Positions 44,727 through 57,850 of a DNA stretch of 64,000 nucleotides are shown piece by piece. Numbering within the stretch: position 1 is the first letter of the stretch; each line of letters opens with the position of its first letter. This DNA comes from Rotaria sordida (lineage: Eukaryota > Rotifera > Eurotatoria > Philodinida > Philodinidae): assembly GCA_905250125.1 (NCBI GenBank), contig CAJNOL010000044.1, positions 62,001 to 126,000 on the forward strand, written 5' to 3'. The notes below the pieces were generated by a model, which saw only the letters and a program-made list of their open reading frames with translations, was not told the origin of the DNA and ran no database searches. The position numbers were made by a program, and so were the translations under genes.

Positions 44727-47441
44727 ATTAAAAATTGAATTAGTCGAGAACCTATGCAGCTAGTGATCTATAGTTTTCAGTAATTGAAAAAGAAGATATA
44801 GAGAGATCTTTTTCTTCGATAATAAATAAGATGAAATCATTTTGAAACCAATGATTTTAGCAAAACATTCAAAACAACGGTATATGAAAATAGTCTGTCA
44901 TTACAATGAAATTTTGATGACAAATGAGAAAATTTGCTTAAAAAAAAATAATAAAACTCCACACTATTTAATCAAATAGATACACAATTTTATTTGTTCA
45001 ACATGAAAATGTGAGAAGACGATCACTCAAAGTGTATCTTGAAATATAGATCTCATGTTCGTCAATCTAAGCGACAAATCGAAATTAAAATTTCATCGAA
45101 ACGAATTCATCATCTTCATACAGGTTTTTTTGAATGTTTTGCGAAAATCATTGATTTTGTCCTATTTAGTATCGAAGAAAAAAAAATATTCTCACGTCTT
45201 TTCTTTCAATTGCTAAAAATTGCAGGTCACTAGTTGTTTGCATTCTCGATTTATTCAATATTTAACTGAATATGTCCAAATCTCACACCGACATTAGTAG
45301 TTAATTATAATTCAACTGTCATCACTTGAAAAGTCTTTAATCGAAATAATACATGAGACTGATAATAGTCAAGTACTCAATAAGACATTCGTTTTTTGTT
45401 TTTAGAAGTAAAATATTGACTTTATGAGAAATATTTTCGAATCAAATTTGCATTATGATTTGTCTTTCGTGTTTAAACAAATATCCATAATTTATGTGTT
45501 TTTTTTACAAATGTTCTTGGCATTTTTATACTTTACGAACTTGACAAAGTTTTGGTTTTGCGTTACCATTTTTCATTCGTCAGGCAAGTCTATGCATACA
45601 AAAGAAAAGAAAACAATTTTGTTTTTTTATTATTCTTTTTCAATATGTTATACTTTCTTCTAACTATGCTGACCTACCTTCGTGCCAACATTATCTTGTT
45701 GTATTGTTCTTTTCTTTTTGTTTTGTTCAGTAAGTCTAATGTTGAATATTAATATCTTTGTCTTTATTCGTAATAAAAGAGTGCTTTCAGACAGTCACTA
45801 ATTAGTTTTTTCTTACACCTGATCGAGCTACAGTACATACACGCGTAGCTCGAGACAGAACAGCAGTATAATGTTTGTGGTCGTGTTGGCAATAGCGATA
45901 AATGAAGTTTTCATCACACCTAAACTACCTGTACTTCGTTCTTACTATTCACGTTCTTTTTCGGCCCTTTTTTTCGTGCTAGCCCATTCTTTTCTTTGAG
46001 CCGACAAAACGAAAAAAAAGAAGAAAAAAAAAAGTGAGAAGAGAGAATTTTCGTTCTTATGTCAGAAAAAAGATGCGTAGACAAATAAGAAAAAAAATCA
46101 TTTGATCATATTTTTCGAACAAAGGGGTTTGATAATCTGATCATCGAAAAAAAAAACATTGTTGACGATGTCAATATATACAAGGATATTTATCTATGAT
46201 TTTTTTTTTCTTTTTTCTTCCTTTCATTTCACCTGTGTTTCTTTTCATAACCTTCTGTACGTATTCACATTTCAGATTTGATTCAGATGAGCGCTAATCA
46301 CAAATTGATAGATTAAAAACCTCTGACTACGTGAGATATAGATAAGTGTAGAAAAAAAAAGAGATCTGTTAACTGATATTTTATATATAGAACAGATACA
46401 GAACTCGATTGATTTTTATTAGATTCTCATAGTAAATGTTCGAACATTTTGCATTTTAAACGTTTACACATTAACTTATCAGTACGTGAAAAATATTCAT
46501 TATTGACTTTCATACATATGCATATACAAGCATGATGCAATCATGTTTCTACTATTTCAATACTGACCTTTTCTCTATCAGTCATGTTACCGAATCAATT
46601 ATCATTGAAAAAAAAAAACTATTAAAACAAAATTGGTAATGATTGTTATATCAAAAAAAAAGGAATATTTGGCATTTGTAGATGTGATATGTTTTTCATC
46701 ATGGATATAAATAATTTGAAAAAGGGTATTGGGTTGATTTTTTTTTATCAAACAATATGAAAGCACCTGTTCGAAACATTCGATTAAATCAAAATTGTAG
46801 TCATCAGCTGATATGTAAATGATATTTATCCATGTCAATTGTAAAATAAATAAGGAAATATAAGCTGTCGATCATTTTTATGAACTAGAGCGATAAGATA
46901 TCATTACTTGTTTTTATAATGCATATCAGAGTAAAAAATCAAACGATTGTTTTAATAAATTTCCGCGAAGTTGACTGCATTTTATATTCATTTATTTTTG
47001 ATTACATAACACTTTTTTATGCATTTTTGTAAAGAATTTTTTTTACATTTTTTAATTCAATAATTACCATATTAATAAGTATACACATAATACTAAATGC
47101 ATCCAAAAAAAGCAGTATAAATTCATAATAGAAAAGCTAATTGATATTCATTTCGTTGGACATGGTATAAAAAGACATACTTAAAGATTTTATATACAAA
47201 AAAAAAAAAAGTATGCATAAAAAAATCTTTGTTAAACGAAGCAAATCCATTTCATTCTACTCTACTGGTAATCAATAGTTAATATTGTACAATAGAAAGA
47301 TGAGTGTATAATTTGACACATTACTATTCATAGATTGATGATATGAAAGAAAGAAAAACAAAGTTTTACGTCCAACTATAGTAACATTATATCGTGTAGT
47401 TATCTTCATAATGAGGGTGCTATAATATTTCGAAAAGACTA
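44727..47441. other. Spacer between inverted element copies
   Basis: These 2.7 kb lie between the two oppositely oriented 1.2-kb elements. The sequence is AT-rich with short homopolymer runs and short hydrophobic frames on both strands. I recognise no gene, RNA gene or transposase that could mobilise the flanking copies. Confidence 0.5.
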
Positions 47442-48662
47442 GTATTTATTTGATCAATAAAAATATTGGAATCAGCAATAATTAACATACGTTTTAGCAA
47501 TAATTTGTGAGCAATAAAAAAAACTTTATTGAGCAATTTTATATTATTAAATGTACAATAATTAATTCATTAAATAGCAGTAATAATTTCATATTTTAGC
47601 AATAAATAAAAGAAAAACTGTATTATTTTTAGTTACAATCGAAAATAAAAAAAAGAAATAAAAAATATAGCATTTTATTGGGTCAATAAAACTTTTTTTC
47701 CCTGGGCGGTCTGCCTCTGTTTCTTACGTATTTCTATAAATAAATGTGTTAACTCCGTAATATGATCTTGTGTATATGGTGCTTATTTTCGAAAAATAAG
47801 ATCCTCTCTGTTATCACACACATGCAGACCGGTATCTGAGATGACAGAATATACTAGGAATAGATATGATACGAATAGAATATATCTAAATGATCACTTG
47901 AAAGAAAGAAATGAACAATCTAAGAGAAAGCAATATGGGTATATATCTGACAGTAGGGAGCTGCACCAGGTTTTCTGAACTCGACCAGAGGATTTTGGGC
48001 CATTTTATTTTTTGGAATACTGAACCATGTTTCGCATATACATCTGTGGAGCAATGTTTCTACTTTCATATAATGTGATTGTAACTGTACAAAAGACATT
48101 CAGAGTTGAAGGATTTTGAATAAAAAGGTTGGAGTTCATATTTGGACTCCATCAGACCCGAATGTATGGACTTGGATGTTTTTTGTTTAAAAACCTTCAG
48201 CTTTGAATGGTTGTTGTACAGTTCTAATTGCATAGTCTGAAAGAGTAAATATTAATCTACAAAATTTGTATTCGAATAACCATTCAATATTTGAGATGAT
48301 AGAATGATTCCTTTGATCGGCTTCAGAAAAACCAGTACAGCTAATCTGACAAAAGAGAAAGAGCATGAATGGTGTAGATACATATGTAGAGAAAGAAAGA
48401 GACCGAAAATATAATGTATAGTATAACACAACTCTGTCTTATACAACATCTTTGGAATGTCCCATAACAAAATGAAGCCACCGTGTCCCTTTTTATATAA
48501 AATTTACCTTTTATTTAAGTAAATTATTGCTCATTCAGTATAGTTATCGCTTGTTCAATATAATTATTGCTGATTCAATATAATTATTGCTGATTCAGTA
48601 AATTTATTGCTAAATTTCATTATTGCTCATTTCAATTATTTTATTGCTGAATTAAATATAAG
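47442..48662 (-). mobile_element. Non-autonomous DNA transposon-like element, copy B (inverted)
   Basis: This is the reverse complement of copy A. It shares the CTAGTATTTATTTGA end, the GCAATAA-type arrays (47450-47620 and 48525-48660), the central hairpin (arms about 47960-48120 and 48165-48330) and blocks such as GTATAGTATAACACAACTC, mirrored at about 43730 in copy A. Many point differences separate the copies, so the insertions are not recent. Open frames inside are accidental. Confidence 0.75.
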
Positions 48663-49632
48663 TCTTTCGAAAAATTGATTTATACTGTGTTAATACAATC
48701 AATTGTATAATAATCATGAAAAAAAAATTTGTTTCAAATAAAATTATGATATATTAACAATTATCAGGCCAATACACAAGATCGAATAATGTGATGTCGT
48801 TGAGATGTTGAAATAAAATCAATGATGATATGATCATTTCACTTGTTTTCCTAAACTTTATTATTCAGAAATATATAAATGATGTATGTTGAACAATTTT
48901 GAACTTAAATTTAAAAATGAATTACGATCATTGAAAGATTCTATATCGACTATATATGAGTTTAATTGTCTTCAGAAGATAGAAGATGACTAACTATTGA
49001 ATATTCATGGTAGTTTGAATCGAACACTATGAGGAAGTGATATGTTACTATTCCATCCATCAACAAATATTGATTAATAGCTTAACTGCAGACGTCTTAT
49101 CGTTATATTTTGTTCAAAATAAAATGAAAATATAAATTTTTTGTTTACAATGTGCTGTACTATGATGAAAAGAATTAAATTTTGCCAATATTGCATTTTC
49201 GAAATGTTTTTCTTTTAATTATTTTGCTATTATGCGAAGCAAATGATCTACCACTAATAACTGATTTAGTATTGAAGAATGATTCGATCACTTGATTATG
49301 TTTTATAAGTTGGATACGATAAGATCTTTCATACTTATTAATTTTTAAAGAAGATTTCTAATATAAAACGAATTTGTATACTGACATGTAATTCATCTAA
49401 TTGACAGCTTTGACAATACTATTCTCATGTAGTTATAGTTTTATGATCATATAAAACTCTGGATCACTCACAATTTTCCTATGTATGATCCCTTGACGGC
49501 ATGCACCATAGTGTTCAACCATTGAACTTAGTTTTTTGGATGAGTTCTTCTATGATTATTTAGACATTATAGAAGAAACTCAATTTTCTGTACTTTTATG
49601 TCTGTTCAACTGTCATCGATTTTATCTCTTCT
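48663..49632. other. Intergenic region left of the gap
   Basis: AT-rich sequence without a recognisable gene, RNA gene or repeat structure. It is interrupted at its right end by the N run. Confidence 0.5.
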
Positions 49633-49732
49633 NNNNNNNNNNNNNNNNNNNNNNNNNNNNNNNNNNNNNNNNNNNNNNNNNNNNNNNNNNNNNNNNNNNN
49701 NNNNNNNNNNNNNNNNNNNNNNNNNNNNNNNN
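49633..49732. other. Assembly gap (100 N)
   Basis: Exactly 100 N, the usual placeholder for a scaffold gap of unknown length. Distances across it are unreliable. Confidence 0.99.
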
Positions 49733-52700
49733 CAATACATCAAACATGTCAAAAATCGGATTAAACAGAAAGTGATAAAAACGAAATAGAAAAGAAGGAA
49801 AATAGGTTAGAACGAAAAACGATGACGACGAAAGAAGGCATTTTAATTGATTTTATCGTTATTGATGGTGATCTTAAATGTAATTTATGTTAAAATTCTA
49901 AAAGAGCGAGACTATTTCGCTTTCTTTATCTGTCTCGACTAATTGAAAACTCTTCAGATACAATAGTGATTGCTTATTATCTGATATTCCATCTCAAAAA
50001 TTGAAAACTGATTATTGAACCATTTCTTTCAGATAGGTTTTAAGAGAGAGGAAGTATCTTTAACTTCATATTTTTTTATAACAATCATTTTATTAGAAGA
50101 ACTAAAAGAATTTCTCTAATAAAGTAGAAAGATAATCCACATATGAGTGAATTCATAATGTTATGGATTTTTAGCACTTAATGCAGCATCCACAATAACC
50201 TAAGAAAATATTGACTCAGTAATCGCCAACTTTGAACCAGCTTTCTTCATTTGTGTTCTGCTACTGACATGAAAACTGTCTATTGTGAGCCCGATGCCGC
50301 ATGGCATAACTGATTCACAAATGATACGACGCTGACAAAACTATTGTGGCGTAAAGAATCTACAGGGTGTGTAAAAATATCTTTCCAGGGAGGTAATCTA
50401 GTTAAAATTTTGTATTGCTTCTGGTCCCTTTTTTTCTAAAAAAAACAATATTTTGCAAGATGAAACCTAAATTTTTGGATTTAGGCTTGCATTCCCAAAT
50501 AGTAATAAAGTTGTTTTTTGAAATATAGAGAAGTACAATAACAACACTAAAAAGTTCATGATAGAAATAGGAAAACAGAGACAAAAAAGTGCACAATCAA
50601 AAGAATAGTTAAATTACTATCGAACTAAATTGATGTATATTGTACCAATTCGCCTATTTAAAAGTCTATACAGGTTATCGAAAAAAGTCCGATTCTTGAA
50701 ATCAGAACCGGGACCAGTGAAAGACTTTTATTGAAATCGTAAATAAAAATGGTGGATTTTCAGATCCTTAGTAACAACAAAGCAATAAATATGAAAATTT
50801 ATAGTGCAGTTCTTGATAAAGGAAACATCCGAATCAGCTTGAAAAACTATAAGTCCCAGTCCCGATCCCACCGGAACCTTAATCAGTTTGTAGATTCCTA
50901 CGCTGGCTGTTCTAAGACGCGTAACCAACTAGTGCATATATAAGAACAAAATATCATAAAAGCAAAAACGATAACTATGTATTTGAGCATAATCCGACTA
51001 TTTTTGTATATGTTTGAAAAATCATCAATAAGTTGCTCAAAATTTATATCTGTATCATGTTCGATCGTCAACAAATAAAGATCATTCAAATGAATGAACG
51101 GATGAACAACGAATATCAATAGGTAATAATGATGTTAAACATATTGAGAGCTTTGATGATAGTGAAAAAAGTTGTGGTGGTGGATAAGCTAATGAACGGC
51201 TAGTATCAATAGTGTTAAGAATGATGATATCCATGATATTGATAATGTTGATAATGACGACCTTGATGACATATTCGATGTTAATAATGTTTCTTACAAA
51301 TTGATGACATGTCAGTTATATCCGTATGTACATAACCAATTGAATCAACTGCAGATAACAGATTTGATGTTTCAGCTAAACAAATCATGTCGATCTTTCT
51401 ATAGATATGGATTACAGGTGCCGTACTTCGCCATTTAACTTTTTTTTTCCATGAGGATGGTGGAAAGAAAAACGTGATGGTTCTTGGTTCTGATGTACCA
51501 GGTTTCATGGATTGTATATATTTGTAAAATATTTCAATTTATCCTTAGTTTTCCTTGGACAGTATGAGCCATAAGAGATAATATAAGATACTGATGAACA
51601 CTTTCAATATCTAATGGTTTCAGGGATAAAAAAACGATACTAATACTTTTGGTCTAAATAATATATAAGCCTTCAATAATTCAAGATTCGAACTAAGATG
51701 TTCTCGATCACTTTTGTTTATTTTGATTTAATAATTCGATCGGTAAAATGAAACTGTGGGTGGTAGGACTGAGCTTTCCCTGGTCCCACTCTAGTCACGC
51801 CACTAACGTGAAGCAATATGTGCCAGATAACAATGGCAATTCTCATATTAGCAATGTCCAAAAATTAGCACAAAAATGAATGTTAAACTTGAAAGGAACT
51901 CTAGTTACGACTTATCTCAATGATGTATTTAATATTAACGAAATGTTCGAGAAATTAGATGCTTTTACAGAACAACTCATAGAAGAATTATTAGATGATG
52001 AAAATGTGGTACTAGATTCTGAGTCCGAAGAAATGACTGATTGATAAATAAAATTTATTTTTCTTTTTTTGTTTCGTGTTATCCATCATTAATTTGAAAA
52101 ATAAATACATGTCTAATCAAACATATTTAAAAGAAAATATTCATGAAGTATTCTTTTGAATATTTTTTAACAATCAATGTTCGACTTACAGCTTTTCAAT
52201 AAAACAAAATAAAAATTTCAAATTTATCTAATGTTATAAATTGTGGGTAGGAGAATCTAATGACTTTCTTATAGTTGAAATTCTATATATTTTTCAAAGC
52301 ACTTGAAGTACTTGTTTCATTTTCATTGATTACCCATTATTGTTATGAAATGGCTTTATTAGTCATTATATAGAAAGATGCAGAATGCTTGCCTCTGATT
52401 AATGATGAAAACAATAGAGCAATAGTTTTTCTTTCCGATGGAGAATTATTCAACAAGAAATCATTCTTCTTCTTTCAATAGAAGCCACACCAGCTAAACT
52501 CGACCATAAGCTTCTTCACTAGGCAGAGCTTAGTCATTTAAATCTCTTTTCAACAGTCAAAATCCTCACTACGTCAATAATGTATAGCTTAGAAAACACG
52601 ATCGTTTATAACGTCGTATATGGCCGTTAACGAGCATTGTAATAATCTTTGTCCAGGATGTATCGTTATGAAAGAATGACTGAAAAAGAAGATAATCTAG

Positions 52701-55094
52701 TTCGTTCTTATTTTGTTGTGTTTTCACTTGCATATTATTATTTGTTAAGCCATTTGTTTTGATGTTAATGCCTCAAGAAGTATTGCATCGAGATGTGGAA
52801 TGTCATTAATTTTTTGTTAATTAAAAATAAATCTTAAATAAAATAAAGAAGAGAATTTAATCATGTCAAATATTTATGTTTATATTTGATCATTGGCTAA
52901 ATATTCTTCTAAATTTATCGACTGAATAATGTAATATGTCTAATTTTAAAATGAATACTAACATTTTGACAATACCATCTCATGTTTACATTGTTATTAA
53001 TAGTTACGTGTCGTGTTGTATGAATGACATCGAATATTCTATGAATAAAAGAGCAATTTTTTCCCGGTATTTCAGTGCAGAAAATCAATTTGATACACGA
53101 TAAATCATTCATAGTAGCAATCAAATGATATAGACTCTTAGATTAGTTTTTTTTTTCTTTTATTGCGCCTACGAAGAATAATCATTCTGTTGCTCGGGTT
53201 ATATATTATCAGCATATAAATATCACAAAGAACAAATAATATTACATGTATAATTATAGTCTATGCATGAGTCTAGAAAGTTTATAAGCAATTATTAATA
53301 GATGAAGATATTTCATTAAAAAGGGCAAAAATTAAGCTGATAGTAGTGCATTCTTATTATCGAAAAAATTTCCCTTGAGTTCTTACTAGTAGTATCAATG
53401 GAATAATGCTCTTCATACCACGTAATACTCGAGTATTTATCTAAAGAAACAGAGAAAATGGAAACATGTCGACGCATGTTATTCTATACATGTAAATGAA
53501 GTGCTGTGATTTTATTTTATTTGACTATGAAACTGTTATTAAATTTTGTCAAGATAACGAAATTTCGAAAAATACTGTTATCATCGATTGCTTCTCATTA
53601 ACTCTTTTTTTTTTTATCATAGCATAAAACTTTTCTTTTATATAATATATCAAGTATTACTCTGCTCTATTTTGTCAAAACAAAATGAAAAAATTAATTT
53701 TATATCTATCAATTTAATATTACTCCTTCCGTTTTATGAAATATTTCTATGCACTACTTCCACTGATACTAACAAGAATAATTAATACTTTGAACATGTG
53801 TGATTCATAAAATATTCTTTGTTATCATGAGAATTTTTCTCTCATTAAATATCGTACATCGAAAAACACGGATCATATTACATGTGAGAGATCTATTTTT
53901 TCAAGTAAAAAAGATAAGTATACCAATATATGACCTTAAATTCTATTACTCAAATAAATATTGGTATAGATATTTATATGTAATCTTCTTTCCATAATAA
54001 TTCTTTTTTTTTTCCTGGTCTTACTCACGTAGACATTTTCGATGTTGGCAGATGATATTTTCTTGATGAATACCAAAAAAAAGGATGAGACATAATTATT
54101 TCTCAGACATTCTTATTGGTAGCACGCGATTGACGACATTGCGGATCTTCCTTATTCGTTGTCGATATTGGCAAGAAAAATATCCTTATACTAGCATTTG
54201 TTCTTATTACTAATGTTGTATATTGCTTATACTAAGCATACGTTTTAATCATGTTTTACTGTTCTGTCATTGATTTATTATTCAACATAATACCGTATAT
54301 TAATAGAGAAAAGGTAAAAAATCTTTTTTTAATTATCTACTAAGAAACACAAACACATGTGAAAAACATAATTTTTCCTTATTGTTCGGGGAGTCTTTCA
54401 ATCAGTTTATCTGATTTTTACCCGTAAATAATGAATCTAGATATCATCGGTGCAGAAAAAAAATTCTTGCCTGATGGCATTCTTCTCATTTTTCTAATTG
54501 ACAAACATGACGAGTTGTTGTTGTTTTCTTATTTTTGTTGTTTGTTACGGCAGTGATATCATCTGAGAACGAGAAATACTATATTCTGTCAACTTTATGT
54601 TGAATAGTTGACAGATAATCGTTGAAACCTCCGATTATCTACTTACGTCGTCTGCCTTGTTTTGTTATGAAAGAATACATTTTTAAAAAAACAGTAGAAT
54701 TTTGATAGAAAAATATACATATGTTCTAGCTTTTTCCATTAAAATGACAAGAAAAAGAAATAGAACCATGGGGTTACTAGTTATCTCACAAGAGAAAAGA
54801 ATCAATTAGCATAACAAAATAACAAAATAGAGCATCCGCATAAACCCGAGAGAAAGCAGACAAATATAACCATTTATTGTTTTTTCTTCTTCCGTGCATC
54901 TTCCCATAACGCATATAAAGACACGCTCTTTTTGCTACTAGTTCTGTCTTGTTATTTCCTTCGTTATCTTTTTATTTCTAGATATTTCTTCTAGACAATT
55001 ATTAATTTCAAATGGTACTTAAGCCTTGTAAGTTATACATATTTATCTCTTTATAATATTTAATCACGTTTGAATAATAAAATATCAAAAATAT
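49733..55094. other. Long intergenic region without recognised genes
   Basis: About 5.3 kb of AT-rich DNA. The part at 50660-50890 carries words of the type AGAACCGGGACCAGTG and AGTCCCGATCCC, resembling the G/C-richer repeat words in DYNC2H1 introns 12, 28 and 32, so a decayed dispersed repeat is likely. The stretch at 51130-51300 is GAT/AAT-rich. An acidic 54-codon frame is listed separately. Nothing from 52050 to 55094 is recognisable as a gene. Confidence 0.45.
51880..52044 (+). pseudogene. Acidic 54-codon frame, possible protein-tail remnant
   Basis: An ATG-to-TGA frame encodes an acidic, helix-prone C-terminus-like sequence (FEKLDAFTEQLIEELLDDEN..., ending SEEMTD). A stop codon lies directly upstream of the ATG. 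Tails like this end some transposases and other nuclear proteins, so it could be the last piece of a decayed mobile-element protein. I cannot name a family, and it may be chance. Confidence 0.2.
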
Positions 55095-55100
55095 TTTATT
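55095..55100 (-). terminator. Polyadenylation signal for the Rieske desaturase gene
   Basis: TTTATT on the plus strand reads AATAAA on the gene's strand, 270 nt past the stop codon. It is the closest canonical signal I see. A genomic A30 tract (plus-strand T run, 55303-55332) lies between it and the stop. Confidence 0.4.
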
Positions 55101-55298
55101 TATAAATATATTTGTTCATTGATAAAATAGTCAGATAAAAGAAACCTGAAAATAAACGGAATAAAACGAAACAACATTTAGAATAGATATCACAGGCAAT
55201 AACATTGTAACGGAACATGTGAGAAGAAAAAAAATCACCATGTGCAATATCGTTTCTTTTGTTCTGATAAATATCGGAAGAAAAAAAAGTATCGTTAA

Positions 55299-55302
<4 letters not shown>

Positions 55303-55332
<30 letters not shown>
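55303..55332. repeat. Homopolymer T30 tract
   Basis: Thirty consecutive T on the plus strand, hence A30 in the 3' untranslated region of the minus-strand Rieske gene, starting 38 nt after its stop codon. The gene keeps its introns, so this is not a retrocopy tail. Confidence 0.95.
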
Positions 55333-55333
<1 letters not shown>

Positions 55334-55369
55334 TAAATCTTGATCACAGGGCGCAAGAGTTAATCGTTT

Positions 55370-57136
55370 TTACCATAAAAGTGATTTACTTTCATGTTCA
55401 TGACATCCTTCGTAAAATTGTGTATACCAATTTCTCCACGAATGAAGACCTTTATCAGCATCATTTTTCATATTATAACTTAATTTTGCACCAAATATTT
55501 TATTATTCCATATATTCATATCAGAAAATAATTGTTTAACTTCTCCCATAAGCATTAATGTTGATAACCAATATGGTATTGGTTTTGTTGAAAAGATACG
55601 ATGCATAACACGTTGATTAAATTTTTCTAATGGTGTTACTGTTTGAAAAAATGTTACTTGAAAATAAGGTGACCATAAAAATAAATAAACAAGTGATGGA
55701 CCCATTTGAAATCCAGTTGCATTAAATATAAATATTTTATGTTTACTAAATATTTGAATATAACAATTTAATGATAAAACATTTAAAAAACGACGATTGG
55801 AATCATTAATAAATGTGTCTAAAAGACGCATTTTATATGCATTTACTTCTGGATGTGGATGAACCATTATTTCACTTAAACGTGGATTTGTTGCTCGTTC
55901 AGATATCATTGTCCAATGAAATTTTAAAAATGGAAATATTATATCAATAATTGATTGATGTAAAAAATCAAAATGTCGATTATCAGCTCCATTCTCAGGA
56001 ATTTCTTGGATATGACAGTTAACATAATTAATCGATTCACCACGTGCTAAAGAAATTTAAATATGTTAAATTTTCAAAAAAACAAAAAAAAACAAATCTT
56101 ATTTCTTTTCTTTACGTTGCATTTTATTCATTTTTAATTCATTTGAAAGATCAAATGGTTCATACAAAGGATGTTCTCGTAATTTTTCATCGGAATGATA
56201 CCATACAAGAATAGATCCATTTATTTCTCTACATATATATCGTTTAAGTCTAATTTCTTCTTTTTCACTGACTTTGTTTAAATAAATATTTGTTGTATTA
56301 TCATTATTTGGTACTGGTGTACAATTTTCAATATCATGATATTCATATTTATCAGCCATACGAATTATTTTATTTTCAACACCGGATAAAACACAATCAC
56401 CTGTTTCACCATCAAATGTCCATCCATGAAATGGACATTCAATACAAGTACTATGACATACTTTACCACCAAAACCCAAATGAGCTCCCATATGCGCACA
56501 AAAAGCATCAAGAACATATGGTGTACCATTTGTACCTCGAAATAAAACAAGATTTCGTCCACAATATGAGATTGCTTTAGTATGACCAGGTTTAAGATCA
56601 CATGAATTTATAATCCAAAACCATCCTTTAAACAAAAAACACAAAAACAAAAATTATTTTCTGTTTATATAATAGATAGAATTCAAATTCATTTATAGAT
56701 ATTCCTTTTCTTGTATGATAACCTTTGAATAATTCGATTATTCGTTATCTTTTTAATGTTCTACTTAGATGCCCTTTCTTTGACTTTTTCTTTCTCTTCG
56801 TTTCTCAACGCTGCTTACGGTGATTCGGTTCAAGTTTTTTTTTTCTATGATTTCCGTCAGTCATTACATAAAACAGGTGATATTAGATCGTATTTACATC
56901 TCTCTTTATATATATATAGAAACATACGCATGCCATTAATGATGATCAACAGTTGTAAATTTCTTACCGTTAGGAAAGGATGGCGGACATTTGCCTCTTG
57001 AAGTTTTGCCTTTTGTGACTTTCGTTCGTTGATCAAATATAAAATAACGAAATTTTCGATAATAAATAAGATATAATAAAGGTATAATAATAAATAACAC
57101 AGTCGTCGTAGTTAACTGAACGTAATCGGCTATCAT
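55370..57136 (-). CDS. nvd: Neverland/DAF-36-type Rieske cholesterol 7-desaturase, 3 exons, 451 aa
   Basis: Exons in order: 57136-56968, 56625-56116 and 56046-55370 (stop TAA). All junctions are GT-AG and 1356 nt are in frame. Enzymes of this family convert cholesterol to 7-dehydrocholesterol, the first step toward ecdysteroids or dafachronic acids, at the endoplasmic reticulum. Residues 6-25 form an N-terminal membrane anchor, followed by CPPSFPNGWFWI. The Rieske [2Fe-2S] ligands are intact: C99-A-H101 and C120-P-F-H123 (CPFHGW). The mononuclear iron site has the family block CHIQEIPENGAD, then H251 and H256. The length agrees with insect and nematode enzymes (about 430 aa). Its start lies 714 bp from that of the divergently transcribed K2P-like gene. 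The assignment to the desaturase, rather than another Rieske oxygenase, rests on the HIQEIPENGAD block. Confidence 0.88.
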
Positions 57137-57850
57137 TTTGAATGGAAGAAGATGAAAATCTAAAAGAAAATTTTAATAGTAAATCTTTGATTGCATTAAG
57201 AATAGATTTGCATAAATAATAAACATGCTAAAAAGTATGCATCAAGGTTGCCAAACATAATAAAAAGAAAATTTAAACAGAATATTCGGGCACGTCATGC
57301 AAAAAAAAACAGAAAGAAGAAAAACAGTGATTTTTATGAGACTAACAATTTCTATCGTTTGCATGGTGCTGCAATCGGCTGAATGCAAAAATATTTTTTT
57401 GCTTTTCTTTCTCAATTTACAATATACTTCTTCTATTACTTTAGAGTGTGTGTATGAAATCATTATAAATATAAGAAGTTGCAACTAAAAAAAGCTCGCT
57501 TATTTATGTATCTAAGCAAAAAAAACAAAAACAACCATTGAGTGATACCTTCTATGGCGTGATTTGTTTCCTTGACACATAGGTTGTTGTTTATGACGAA
57601 AACATAGACAAAAAGAGACGTATGTAATGACACATGTTAGTGGAAAAAAATTAAGGTGATAACTTTCTGCCTCTAAGTCTCGCTTGCCTGGTCGCACTCT
57701 CTCTCTCTCTCTCTCTTCCTCTTCGTTGCTATTAAAAAAGGTAAAGAATACAAAAAAAAAAGAAAAGAAAAAGGAATCGTTCGTTCTGTCTATATGTGTT
57801 TTTTTACCAATGTACTTGATTTATTTCCAGTTGCTTGACAACCTAAATCA
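57137..57850. promoter_or_regulatory. Divergent interval between Rieske desaturase and K2P-like gene
   Basis: These 714 bp separate two head-to-head start codons. A CT microsatellite lies at about 57697-57717, followed by an A-rich run near 57752. No further coding exon is evident, and no clear TATA or initiator can be defended. Both genes' promoters are expected here. Confidence 0.45.
57697..57717. repeat. (CT)n microsatellite
   Basis: About nine to ten CT units lie about 135 bp upstream of the K2P-like start codon. Such tracts are common in animal promoters but are not by themselves evidence of function. Confidence 0.8.

Noticed and set aside
55219-55539. Plus-strand frame rich in Phe over the T30 tract
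   Set aside because: It is the homopolymer read as Phe codons plus the antisense of the Rieske gene's last exon.
56290-56601. Overlapping frames on both strands within the Rieske gene
   Set aside because: They are shadows of exon 2. Only the frame with the C-x-H / C-x2-H Rieske motifs matches a family.
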